Of a stretch of DNA of 52,220 bases, positions 18,901 to 29,000 are shown in pieces (position 1 is the stretch's first letter; each line of letters starts with the position of its first letter). The notes under the pieces were generated by a model. That model saw nothing but the letters and a program-made list of their open reading frames with translations. It made no database searches and was not told the DNA's origin. The stretch is from Lentisphaerae bacterium RIFOXYA12_64_32 (GTDB lineage Bacteria; Verrucomicrobiota; Lentisphaeria; Oligosphaerales; YB12-FULL-65-16), in contig MHBL01000146.1 in the NCBI GenBank assembly GCA_001803235.1, forward strand, positions 1 to 52,220, read 5' to 3'. The translations under genes and the position numbers were made by a program.

Positions 18901-19782
18901 GGCGGCGCCGGCGAGCAGTACCGGGTCGGCGGGGATGCGCGACAGGTCCAGCAGCGTTGAAGACGAAGACGCTTCACAGAAGGGCGCAAAGGACGCCAAG
19001 GAGAGGGAGGCGGGGGAGATGCTGGCGGCACGGTTCTCCACAACCGCGCGGACGGGGTCGACCTCCAGGCTGGCGGCGAGACGGTTGGACCAAGGCGCCA
19101 TTCCCCGTTGCGCCCTTTGCGTGCTTCTGTTCAAGTCCGGATCGAGCGCGGCGCGGGCGTTGCGGAATGCGTCGGCGGGCCGCACCGCGGAATCGACGTT
19201 CGGGAGGGCCATATCGATGGCCTTTTCAACGAAGGAAGTTGCACGCTGAATGTGGACGATCGCGGAAGTGCGATAGCCCGCGTCGGCGTGGCACAGGAAG
19301 GGCGCCCAATGCTCGATCCTGCGCAGACACGTCAGGATCTCGCGCCGCGCGTGTTCTCGCCGTTGCGCCCGCTGCGTGCCGTCGGCATCCACGCCTGACC
19401 GGCGCGCCTTGCGGGCGGCATCCTCGCGACCGGCCCGGTCCAGCAGCGCGAGGCTCAGCAGGTACATTTCCTTCTTGGTGAGGCTCTCGACTTCGGCGCG
19501 GAACGCGGCCAAGTCGCCCTCTGTCGCCGCCGTCACCCGGTCCAGCAATCCATGCAGACGCGGCAGGAACTCGCCACGCACGTACAGCGGCAGCGTGTCG
19601 CGGAGGCGTTCGTATTCGCTCTTCCGTCGCTCCTGTTTCGCAACTGACTTCTGCACCCTGTCAGCCGCCAGCAGGTCCAGGCCGGTCAGGGGGGGCAGAA
19701 TGATGGCCGTCAGCACCGCACCCAGTATCCGCCGGTACCACGGGCAGTAGCGATAGAACAGACGTATGTCCTTGTCTGCCAT
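9922..19782 (-). CDS. Giant RHS/YD-repeat protein with zinc-peptidase-like C-terminal tip
   Basis: A 3286-residue exported protein. Domains by eye: N-terminal hydrophobic segment (residues ~18-38); transglutaminase-like domain (~340-455; FEYVRNNFVYEPYF, SVLRAAGVPCRYAYG, HVWVKAYV) in which ND stands where the catalytic Cys of active members lies; FlgD/CHU-type Ig-like domain (~1160-1245, FSPNGDGQQDTFNL); further Ig-like segments; RHS entry near 1680 (PVSGMPISVIRTYNSL); long YD-repeat region (YDAAGN, YDALGR and similar) to ~3000; RHS core closing motif (YTGQYLDDELDLQYNRARWY, then GVDPFG) to ~3059. The last ~227 residues form a variable tip with a hydrophobic stretch and ALAHELGHILQF (~3194-3205), a HExxH zinc-metallopeptidase signature. 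The tip has visibly lower GC than the core. RHS proteins typically deliver such tips as toxins; target and delivery route are unknown here. ATG 19782 has GAGGGGTG upstream. Confidence 0.92.
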   Translation of the reverse strand: MADKDIRLFYRYCPWYRRILGAVLTAIILPPLTGLDLLAADRVQKSVAKQERRKSEYERLRDTLPLYVRGEFLPRLHGLLDRVTAATEGDLAAFRAEVESLTKKEMYLLSLALLDRAGREDAARKARRSGVDADGTQRAQRREHARREILTCLRRIEHWAPFLCHADAGYRTSAIVHIQRATSFVEKAIDMALPNVDSAVRPADAFRNARAALDPDLNRSTQRAQRGMAPWSNRLAASLEVDPVRAVVENRAASISPASLSLASFAPFCEASSSSTLLDLSRIPADPVLLAGAADVVWPRLDVFTPPADTGEPVAGDLAISAPQTSNAAAVQTLASELKTPAKIFEYVRNNFVYEPYFGAVKGTEQTLAEQAGNDVDIASALISVLRAAGVPCRYAYGTVRLTAAQTASWFGVAANQVEPLLAHNAIPYRIDGTPGAGDVLIDHVWVKAYVKYLGGSQGVDAAGVPLNGRIQTVGDLWIDIDASFKQHAFSARRDIEADLGLNTESFLTNVRAQSTRSPLPSNAGLANGTGTALSDDRVTALPQGYILNEIVGLANPLAEFMGQQNLTTETVFRERAIVDEVYGLLPCTDLYKIAARGATWSAFPDCMTAKTSLTVRVEPLADPILNYTAPVATLLAHSLTLTAVPATPEDAAVLADLVSTGEIDPFPAYMLKVKPRLSLDGALVAESATACTLGALLKLSWQFQPAGTDPIAFPVSDRALVVTAVDAIPAGSVTAFVFDAGQVTDAQIREAAAAVAGTAAGGVGSGSGNSSGGTGGTSSPGGGAGAEPSLPVLLRAIGLNYFYQSDRFGQITAGVLNQYARRDLSLVRVSYGLTVEDLFGLPYIAAASSVKMSVVRDAFSVSAIGGTGVQPLSASGGHNVGVGALAPANYPVVSASAPDTRHSTPATVFTFINALVSSVLGANSLQQSLGGSAISPARLFQTASNAATPLITLQPATDATGNPTGAPFTAAVFDGLALTLTLASRNTILDFLNLGYTVTFPRDPVTWGGLTRDPLLVVDPVTGDNGLFLVASGYADNLVSGSELLIATPQLTVPQLLADTAPAAPAGLCSAAADWLTALPDSTTVTGIAYVPAICHIKNLLGGAASSTSGGLKGQWSSSGGTGAAPLCLSSLNVATAAIALIGRIDAISAQPAIVNVTSGPHTFSPNGDGQQDTFNLAAACPRTASWTVTFRDTQGSEVRTFAPADNLAPDTNNSSRVNLAWDGRDELAALLPDGRYSYTLTAAGPGGSASVSNAVVLDNTLPTAAIAVQVRSSGGATAFAFSGAASDANFESYFVDLVDAGSGALVKTLFSGNIPVSASFGVVPSTSLVNGAYVAKLGVLDTAGNVATAQTAAFTVNNVIPDTTPPAIAVTSAVTDPNAGALSGTVPVQVTATDAGGIASVELLLDGASVAQTATSPLEYSIVCSTLADGPHTLYAVAADTAGNLAETESYVFLTSSPISGFIVTPSVATQAQPTLTISATLKQSAAWTLSFTGPAAIPDVAGTGTAVSAQLAATGRPDGDYTVTLTVAGLAETPQRGFTIDLVDFAPVGDIALDAGPVFADGSLPAVRVTEGLLDLNGTANDPDADDTVSWHLALYDLDGVRVKDFTPQPVDATGFHIGRAPAGSRLATLDFTLVRNGVYTLRLDVKGGNATASDEVHIALDSQLKVGQFSFSQQDLLVPVSGMPISVIRTYNSLAASSSSSSSDFGPGWSYAIADMAVELDETRGLDFDEEGNDFEVRTGGGRNVTLDLPDGRRVTFTYGIRRGSLAAWAEWTAPPGVYATLVPTCSNRIEYFPWMHWEASDARLPLESFDFPGFVLTLKDGTVYRLGRGTADEHFQFDPDTGENYPVTTYGPLRLDAIEQPNGDELTFHRAADTARLTGIQHANRSGDPTRSLALERQAVGGLSVIGAAYAFDQVDTSSGTPQPAAGAIPHVRYEYEVAAADGLPNLTAVHRLARKGTDIASSTWETTRYVYGGTRDDGQGHIYQYPPHYISRIQDPRGIAPMKTLYDEAGRVIGTVDAFGNEIILDHNLADRTETVYDRLGNPTIHVYDAKGNVTETMDAQGNRTSRTYDANGNELSVTDALGRTTASTYDGQGNRTSVTDALGHTTSYTFDGRGNQTSVTDPLGNVTHNEYDAAGNLVATVNALGQRTQNRYDASGNLSATVDALGNVTATFGYNANGDMTSTTDANGVTRSFGHDAAGRQTDTSVTVNGEPVVTSTLYDEAGRVIETVDADGKHSFTEYNAIGKPCRTTDKLGNVTETLYDARGNVVETRYPDGTYTRTVYDANGRTLATVARTVPGRSANGSRTVYDSVGRAVRSERLANVVISLVEDPVGSGAYRSEFVGADAVISATATRYDAAGRVIESTAADGAVTRYEYDAAGKQTAVIDALGNRTEYECDNAGRQTLVRDALGHETQFVYDALGRRVQTVFADGTAMQTTYDQLGRRVAETDQAGVTRDFEYDQQGRFVAVVLPEVPDPENGNAATRPRYEYDYDAYGRLVVIRDAKGRETTFTHDRLSRQLTRTLPLGQTESQAYNDLGQLTHKADFKTQVTEFLYDTLGRVNAKRLYASGADVPPAVPPLETITFNYDNLGRQHQIVETRGVTEFTYDQDSRVTEVASPEGTIRYAYDPVTGRKERTFTANNDTRYAYDVLGRLVAVAVHEFHDTILSEPLVTTYAHTATGARESQVLPNGITTLYEYDSLNRLTNLSHFNAGDELLASYNYTLAATGRRVGVVEKRREDSGVLSTNTIEYTFDQLNRLTQEHASSTTNAIPSFMAQYTYDLVGNRLSKTFQPGPDNPEPADAVAYSYDANDRLLTEASTASGTTTYGFSDNGEMVSKTGPGETCNYTYNLEGKLSGATITRNEAGHAVDVTAAYQYNQRGFRVRRQSTTRVDGGAVIDTSRTYLLDEHNLTGYSQTIEESDVGGLARSFAIGDTILTQADSTGTRCLLPDAHSSTRLLTDAVGLVTDRFSLDAWGLMLHAPGPVYPTATDILYTGQYLDDELDLQYNRARWYDQRLGGFTSMDTFAGTHEQPQSLHKLGYCHGDPVNGVDPFGEFTMLEMLVVVGVFASFQSSVAFAGPQPGNTFNFTKPEWLMHKRYKDLEAVKQLLKSEIVGREIWRRFIRWNAYRATRGQPYQIMMSDALGTRVRGLIMYMHSKGDPDNWPWRQYPTEMLEGEDRSNYASGNALAHELGHILQFAPATYPGGGDLLNMNPGFRTIFGPYAATWQRMPLDVDMGNGRVQELEHAVYEMDASMFYENGYRMDIGLPLRLTYHGHPFP

Positions 19783-20054
19783 ACTGTGTCACCCCTCTCT
19801 CCCTTGAAGCGGAAGGACCATATCTCCCATCGGTCTGAGCACAAAACATGACCATTGTCTACAGTCGCAAAGCCATATGTCCCCGTCCCGGAATCTTCGG
19901 CACCGACAGAATACAACTTGGAACACTCCCGGTCAAGCCACGCTCCGCCCAATACAGCGGGTGAACACAACGCAGCCCGGGCCTGCCAACGGAAAATGCG
20001 GGCGACTTCTGTTGAGTCGGCCAGTTCCATCGGGAGGTCGAGTCGTCTTGGCTG
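19783..20054. other. Gap between carB and the RHS gene
   Basis: 272 bases between the carB stop and the RHS start. A short - strand frame (to 20030) runs into the RHS gene, but its product resembles no family I know. No inverted repeat, MITE end or strong promoter was found. The GC content is lower than in carB, as in the RHS tip. This is the right-hand junction of the block that splits carA from carB; no repeat matching the left-hand junction (8664-8694) was seen. Confidence 0.4.
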
Positions 20055-23327
<3,273 letters not shown>

Positions 23328-23383
23328 GCTGGGGATATCCTTAGCCTTGGTCTTGCGAAGGTTGCAGGACTGTCCAATACAAG

Positions 23384-23481
23384 AGGTTTCAGGTTTCGGG
23401 TGTCGGGTGTCAGGTGTCAGGTGTCGGGTGTCAGGTGTCGGGTGTCGGGTGTCGGGTGTCAGGTGTCAGGTGTCAGGTGTC
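23384..23481. repeat. Heptamer tandem array, 14 copies of RGGTKTC
   Basis: Starting with two AGGTTTC units and continuing as AGGTGTC/GGGTGTC, 14 seven-base units run without interruption for 98 bases upstream of carB (on its 5' side, - strand). All variation is in two positions. It is a simple tandem array: unit length and lack of spacers rule out CRISPR. Such arrays vary in copy number by slippage. Two further GGTGTCG-type units lie in the RHS gene near 17067. Confidence 0.93.
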
Positions 23482-23501
23482 GGGGGGACAGAGCGGACAA
23501 T

Positions 23502-23528
23502 GGACGCAACGGACCAAACGGACCCAAC
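23502..23528. repeat. Nonamer tandem repeat (3 x GGACNNAAC)
   Basis: GGACGCAAC, GGACCAAAC and GGACCCAAC are consecutive, preceded by a partial GGACAAT. It lies 20 bases from the heptamer array in the same gap. No function is evident. Confidence 0.7.
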
Positions 23529-23595
23529 GGACGGGGAGGGGATGCTTCCCGCCGGTGCGGAGTCTTCACCTGAACACTGAAACCTCCGCTTTGTC

Positions 23596-23664
23596 TCACG
23601 TTCCCACCGGCAGCGGCGGGGCGTCCATGTGGTCTGGCTGGACGGCGTAGTCGCCGTCGAAACA
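23596..23664 (-). pseudogene. Orphan 3' end of purF (last 22 codons and stop)
   Basis: Read on the - strand, 69 bases give CFDGDYAVQPDHMDAPPLP plus VGT and a stop, aligning without gaps to the last 22 codons of the intact purF at 36951-37019 (62 of 69 bases; 57 of 60 over 23605-23664). The homology stops sharply at the final Fe-S-ligand cysteine codon. Differences include a synonymous Val codon change and Thr to Ala, so the copy diverged from a real coding purF end. It lies in direct orientation relative to the intact end, 13.4 kb away, and marks one boundary of the block between carB and purF. Confidence 0.85.
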
Positions 23665-23840
23665 TTGACCCCAATGACACCCAACTTAAGCAAGGCGGCC
23701 ACGACAACGGTCCGGATGATCTGCTGTATGGCGCCGCACAACACGAAGCCAGCTCCAAGCCGACCCGCGAGAAGCTCCAGGGAATCGCACCGCCGGACCC
23801 GCTCTCCTGGCCTTAAGTTGGGGGGCATTCGGTTTGACCC

Positions 23841-23872
23841 CACTGACTCACTCACTGACTCACCCACTGACT
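23841..23872. repeat. CACTGACT-type tandem repeat
   Basis: CACTGACT, CACTCACT, GACTCACC, CACTGACT follow one another between the purF fragment and the ankyrin gene, about 110 bases beyond the ankyrin stop codon on its 3' side. It resembles the octamer array at 5321-5360. The rest of the 23665-23979 stretch shows no gene. Confidence 0.7.
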
Positions 23873-23979
23873 TTGACGCGGTCGGATTCGGTTCTCTTCC
23901 AGCATCCTGCATGTCAGTCCGACTTCGACAACGGTTGTTCGCGCGGTGTCCGACCATGCGCGTGGTAACGGCCGTGGCG

Positions 23980-26067
23980 TCACTTGGCGCCGTGTTTCCT
24001 GAGGAGTTTGATCAAGTCCTTGCTCTTTGCCGTTTTCCAGAGCGGTACGGGAATGGGATTGCCTTCCTTGTCCGCCTCTTCGTCCGAGGGCACTTTGAGG
24101 CTCGGATTGGCGCCCGCCTCCAGCAGGACGCGCACCATATCGAGCTTCCGTTGCCTGTCCTTGGCGTTCGCTTCGCGCGTCTCTTTGTCGTCCTCTTCGT
24201 CATCCTCTCGAACGAGAACCTCATCTGCTGCCTGGACCGCGTAGTAGAGCGGAGGCACGCCCTTGTCGATACCCTCCGCAAGGTCCGCGATGTCTTCGTG
24301 GTCTCCCGCGTCGACTCGCGCGCCCTTCGATAGCAGGAGCTGGGCCATGGCCACATCTCCGCGGCGCACGGCACGATGCAGGGGCGTGCCCCCGCCTCGG
24401 TGCCATCCCCACACGTTCGGATTGGCACCGGCCTTGAGCAGGAGTTCGGTTGCGGCCAGATGGCCGTTTTCGGCAGCCAAGTCCAGAGGCGTATCGTGGC
24501 CATCGCATTCTTCGTTGACATCCGCGCCTGAGGTCAGCAACTCCTTGAGGCGCTCAATCCGTCCCAGGCGCGCCGCGGCCCCGAGCGGCAATTGCAGGCC
24601 CTTTTCCTCGAGAATCCGCATGGCCGGCTCAGGTGCGGCCCCAAGCACTAGGTCCAGCGTGTCATCCTCGTCCTCGGCGGGGGGCGCAAGAGGCCCGGGC
24701 AAGCGCGCCAGGATCTGGCGCATGATCTCGGTGTTGCCTCGGTACGCGGCGGTGAACAGGGCCGCGCGCAGTACCGGCGGCGGAGAGACGGGGATCAACA
24801 GGGGAACCACCTCAAGTTTCGCCGACGAGACGGCGCCATTCAACGCTGCGCTACTCGGCTTCCCGCCTCGCGAACCAGGGTCCGCGCCAAGTTCGAGCAG
24901 GAGCCGGCATGTCTCGGCTCGGTTGGTCTCGACCGCCACATCCAGAGGCGTTTGCCCCTTCTTATTCGCGGCGTTGATGTCCGCCCCGTCCTTGACCAAA
25001 CGCCGGATGGCTTCGAGGTCTCCGGCCTCGACCGCCGTGTGCAGGTCAACGCCGCCGCCGCGCTCCTTCAGCAGACGAATTATCTCCTCGTTCTTGTTCC
25101 GTGAGCGAAGGGCCACCTGCAGCAGTGACTCCCCTCTGACGTTCTTCTCCCGAATGTCCCCACCGCGCTCGATCAGGTACTGAACAATGTCCATATGCCC
25201 GGAATCGACTGCGGCCCCCAATGCCTTCTCCTTGTGAATGTCGGCACCATTCTGAACAAGGAGTCTGACCATCGGAAGTGAACCACGGTATATCGCACAC
25301 GGCAATGGCGTGAAACCAGTCGACGTCTCGTAGGATGGGGTTGCTCCTTGCCGCAGGAGGGCCTGGAACTGCACGCGGAGTTCCTCCTCGCCCAACTCGT
25401 GACTCCTCTCCGCCAAGTCGACGAAGTTCTGGGCCGAGGGTCGCCGGTCTTCACGTTTGGGTTTGACCTTGCGCGGAGGCGGCTTTCTCGCCGCCTCCTT
25501 TTGCCGCAGCTCCGCGTCGAGACGTTCCGCTTCCTTGAGCAGCGCGTCAATCTCGTCCCGTGTGATCTTCTGGTTCGTATCAGGGATCATAAACCAACAA
25601 AGGTTAATACCGCGATCATCGAACGCACCCACGGCAAGAACCGCGACTTTTCCCTCGCGGGTCTGCACGACCACGCCGTCGCCGGTCTGAACCGCCCTGA
25701 CCGCGCCATCGGCGGGTTTGGTCAACACCGCCGAAGCCGGTTTCCCCGCCAAGGCGCCGATGTCGGCCTTCCGCACCAGGCCGGCCACGCCGGAGGAACA
25801 GATGAAAGCGGCCCCCCCTTTTTCCTTGTCCTGATCGAAGACCAAGTCCCCGGCCTGTTGTATGATCTGAAGGTAGGCCTCGCTCGACTGCACATCGTCG
25901 ATATCCTTCGGCATCCCGACCGGGCGGCCTTCGCGCAAGTCAAGCGCGACATGGTGCACCTTGAAGCGCCCAAGGAATGCGTTCCTCACCTCCGTCCCTC
26001 CGGAAAGACGTGCGGCGAACGGAAGCAGAACCAGAGCGACTGACAGAGATATGAGTCTGTATTGCAT
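23980..26067 (-). CDS. Exported ankyrin-repeat protein
   Basis: A 695-residue protein with a signal peptide (MQYRLISLSVALVLLPFAA), an N-terminal domain of about 150 residues not recognised, a charged coil and basic linker (ITRDEIDALLKEAERLDAEL, then RKPPPRKVKPKRE, residues ~165-215), and about a dozen ankyrin repeats to the C-terminus (for example NKKGQTPLDVAVETNRAETC, DTPLDLAAENGHLAATELLL, GTPLHRAVRRGDVAMAQLLL). Ankyrin stacks bind other proteins; an export signal makes periplasmic or outer-envelope action likely. An ATG at 26097 would overlap the upstream gene; the ATG at 26067 has GGAGGG at correct spacing and starts the signal peptide. The 19-base gap to the lipase-like gene indicates one operon with it. 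Confidence 0.87.
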   Translation of the reverse strand: MQYRLISLSVALVLLPFAARLSGGTEVRNAFLGRFKVHHVALDLREGRPVGMPKDIDDVQSSEAYLQIIQQAGDLVFDQDKEKGGAAFICSSGVAGLVRKADIGALAGKPASAVLTKPADGAVRAVQTGDGVVVQTREGKVAVLAVGAFDDRGINLCWFMIPDTNQKITRDEIDALLKEAERLDAELRQKEAARKPPPRKVKPKREDRRPSAQNFVDLAERSHELGEEELRVQFQALLRQGATPSYETSTGFTPLPCAIYRGSLPMVRLLVQNGADIHKEKALGAAVDSGHMDIVQYLIERGGDIREKNVRGESLLQVALRSRNKNEEIIRLLKERGGGVDLHTAVEAGDLEAIRRLVKDGADINAANKKGQTPLDVAVETNRAETCRLLLELGADPGSRGGKPSSAALNGAVSSAKLEVVPLLIPVSPPPVLRAALFTAAYRGNTEIMRQILARLPGPLAPPAEDEDDTLDLVLGAAPEPAMRILEEKGLQLPLGAAARLGRIERLKELLTSGADVNEECDGHDTPLDLAAENGHLAATELLLKAGANPNVWGWHRGGGTPLHRAVRRGDVAMAQLLLSKGARVDAGDHEDIADLAEGIDKGVPPLYYAVQAADEVLVREDDEEDDKETREANAKDRQRKLDMVRVLLEAGANPSLKVPSDEEADKEGNPIPVPLWKTAKSKDLIKLLRKHGAK

Positions 26068-26086
26068 GGCATTGACCCTCCGTCGA

Positions 26087-29000
26087 TTACGGTTCAACCT
26101 GTACCGAGACGGAACTGGACTCCTGGTCCGGTGTCGGACCGGGGACGATGAGCTGCTGGTACACCTCGGCTTTCGCCTCCTTGCTGGTGCCGTCTTTGCC
26201 GGCCACCCAGCCGCTGGTGTCTTTGTACAGGTGCAACTGGCCGACGTAGGGGATCAGGACATTGGCGAACGCTTGGGCCGGAACGGGCGTTGGGATCGTA
26301 TCCTTGACAAGCAACCGATTCGGGGATACCAGATTCCAGTCCATCAGTTGCACATTCACCTGCTGCGTTCCGCCGCCTGCGGCGGTGCAGGGCACGCCCC
26401 CGGTGACCGTGAACGGGTTACCGGGCGGCGGCGGGACCGGCGAACTGCCTTCCGGTGGCGGCAGGACGTACTTCGGGAACTCAATCTTGACCGGCGCGGA
26501 CTCGCGCTCGGTCCAGCCGGCATACGCGCCGCCGCTAACCTTGTAGACCACATTCCATGTTGCGCCGCCGAGTCCCCCATTGTTCTCCTGTCCGTTCGGC
26601 CCGATGATGTCAGCGTCCAGAGTCCGCCCGATCCGTTCGGCCACGACGACGAACGTGGCAAGCACTCCCGGCGTGCCTGAGAACGGGATCGGAATGCTGG
26701 TCTGCAGCTTTGTCCCCCAGGACGTGCGGATGGAAAGTTTGCGCCCGGCGTTCTGGACCATGCCCGTACAGACGAAGGTCACCAACCCTCCTTTGGATCC
26801 AAGGCTGTAGTCTCCAGAGACTGGATCGACATGGAAGTCCGCCTCCGGGTGCGACGCCTTGACCTCCCGGACCCGGACGATCGCGTCGGTCTCAACGTCC
26901 GCGCCTACGCTACGATCGTTGTTGGTCAACCAACTTCCCACGTACGCGTTCCGACGCGAGGCGTCGTCCTGCGGGTCGATGGCCTGCGGGAAGTCGTGCC
27001 GGTGTTTGCCACCCTGCGGCAGCTCCGGGTTGTTGAGCCACTTGCGGACCTGCTCGCGCACAGGGCCGTTCTTCGTGTAGCCGATATGGTTCACCGGAAA
27101 GGCCTGCGCTCTCGCTGGTAATTCCTGACTCCATATGGGCACGATGGCATCGCTCTCGGCCGCGCCGCCATCCAGGCCGCTGAACCAGGGGAAGTAGGAC
27201 CGCGTCATGGTCGAATCCTCGTAGTGCGGCTCCATCAACACGTAGGCGTTCACCCAGGCGCCTGGGGCCAAGCCTGACTTGGTGCCGACAATCGAACCGT
27301 ACGCAATATCGTTCATGAACGGTCTGGGGTTGCTGCCGTTGACCTCCTTGTTGAGCTGCTTGTCGAGCACTTCTGACGGGAAGGAGATCACCTGCAGCGA
27401 CGGCACGATCTTCGCGTCGCCGCCCGCATCAGGCGGGCTGCCGCCGTCGTGCCAGCGGATCAGGACCGGGCCGAGCCCGGCGTTCAGATAGTTCAGCGTC
27501 TCGCCCAGATTGGTGAACGGCGTCGGCGTTGCCCCGCCGTTCTCGGCATCGAAAAAGAGTCGCCGCTTGTAGGTGGCGGCCATCATGTTGCAGACCAGGG
27601 CGCCGCGGTGCGGCGTGCCCATGGTGATCAGTTTGCGGACGTTCCGACGGGTTGGGTATTCAACTGACTTCTCGGTGTACCAGCGGCTGAGCAGGCCGCC
27701 GTAACTGTGCGCCACAATGTCCGCCTTCTGGCAGGCAAAGCGTTTGCCGGGGAAGAACGCGCCAGTTCGCATCTTTTGCGCCGCCGTGAGACTCGCGTCT
27801 CTTACGCAAGTGTATGCCCGGTGGATGTCGTCATTGCCGTCCAGCACAGCCGAGTGGTCGGCGCCTTCACAGACGAAGCCGAAGTCATTCTGGAACTTGG
27901 CCACCCAGCCGGAGTTCAAGTAGGAGGCGTTGTAACTGCTGTTGATGCCGTGCACTAGGACAAGCGGGGGTCGAACCAGAGTGATGGCGCGGGGCTTGCA
28001 GCCCTGGCCGGACACTTTGCCCGCAGCCTTGACCGCCAACGGCAGACGCCGTTCCTTCTGCTTGTTCGCGATGCTGGCCAATTCCAACTCGGATGGCGGC
28101 TGTAACTTCTTCATGGCAAGCACCTTGCGGTCCGTCGACTGGTTGGGGCCGGACGGCGCCGAGACCGTGCCGCCGACCGGGGGCAGGCCAAGACCTTCAG
28201 TGAAGGATTTCTCGACCGCCGTGAGGTCGAGGAGCTTGCCTTCGCGGGGCTGCGCGCCGGCGGGGAGGGCGGAGAAAGTCGCGGGTGACGGAGTTGTCTT
28301 AACGTACCCGAAGGTGGCGGTGACCAGGGGCGAGGCGGCGTTGAACAACAGCGGTGAGACCAGAATGCGCATCAGCAGCGCCGCGCCATCCGGGACGCCC
28401 TTGAGCCGGTCGCACGTAGCGCCGTCCGCTTCACTGGTGACGGGGATGCGCGGGACATTGGCGTTCGGCCCCCCGGGCCAATCGATGCCCGTGACGTCGC
28501 GGTAATCGAGATCGAGCGTGACTACTGTGGCGCCAACTGCATCTTCGCAGAGGAACCCGGCCGAGCCCGTGGGGTCGAGTTGAACCACGATGCGCGTTCG
28601 CGTCGGGTCGCTGCGGTTGATGCCTTCGACATACAGGGTCACGCTGCTCCCCGACGGGATGATCTTTCGTGCGTCATGGACCCCAGGCGGGATGTAGTCG
28701 CCAGCCGGACTGACGCTCACGCTGGCGACGTGGCGACTGGCTGGCCCGTCCTTCTGCCAAAGGCGTATCTTGTTGTCAGAACCGGGGCCGTAGACGGGCG
28801 GTGTGCCCGACATGGTAACCGCATTTGGGTCCGCGGCGGAGTAGTCGAACCGGAACTTGGCCACGGAAAGGTCAACGTTGCTCGACGCGGTCAGGGTGCA
28901 GCGCACGAACGCCACCGACCGTCCGGTGCCAGAATTGCCGAACTTGTCGATCCCATCGGCGAAGTCCGGAACGTCGTTGGCCGTGCTGTCCAGCGTATTG

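Noticed and set aside
23384..23481. CRISPR-like array
   Set aside because: Units are 7 bases and contiguous, with no spacers and no cas genes nearby; it is a simple tandem repeat.
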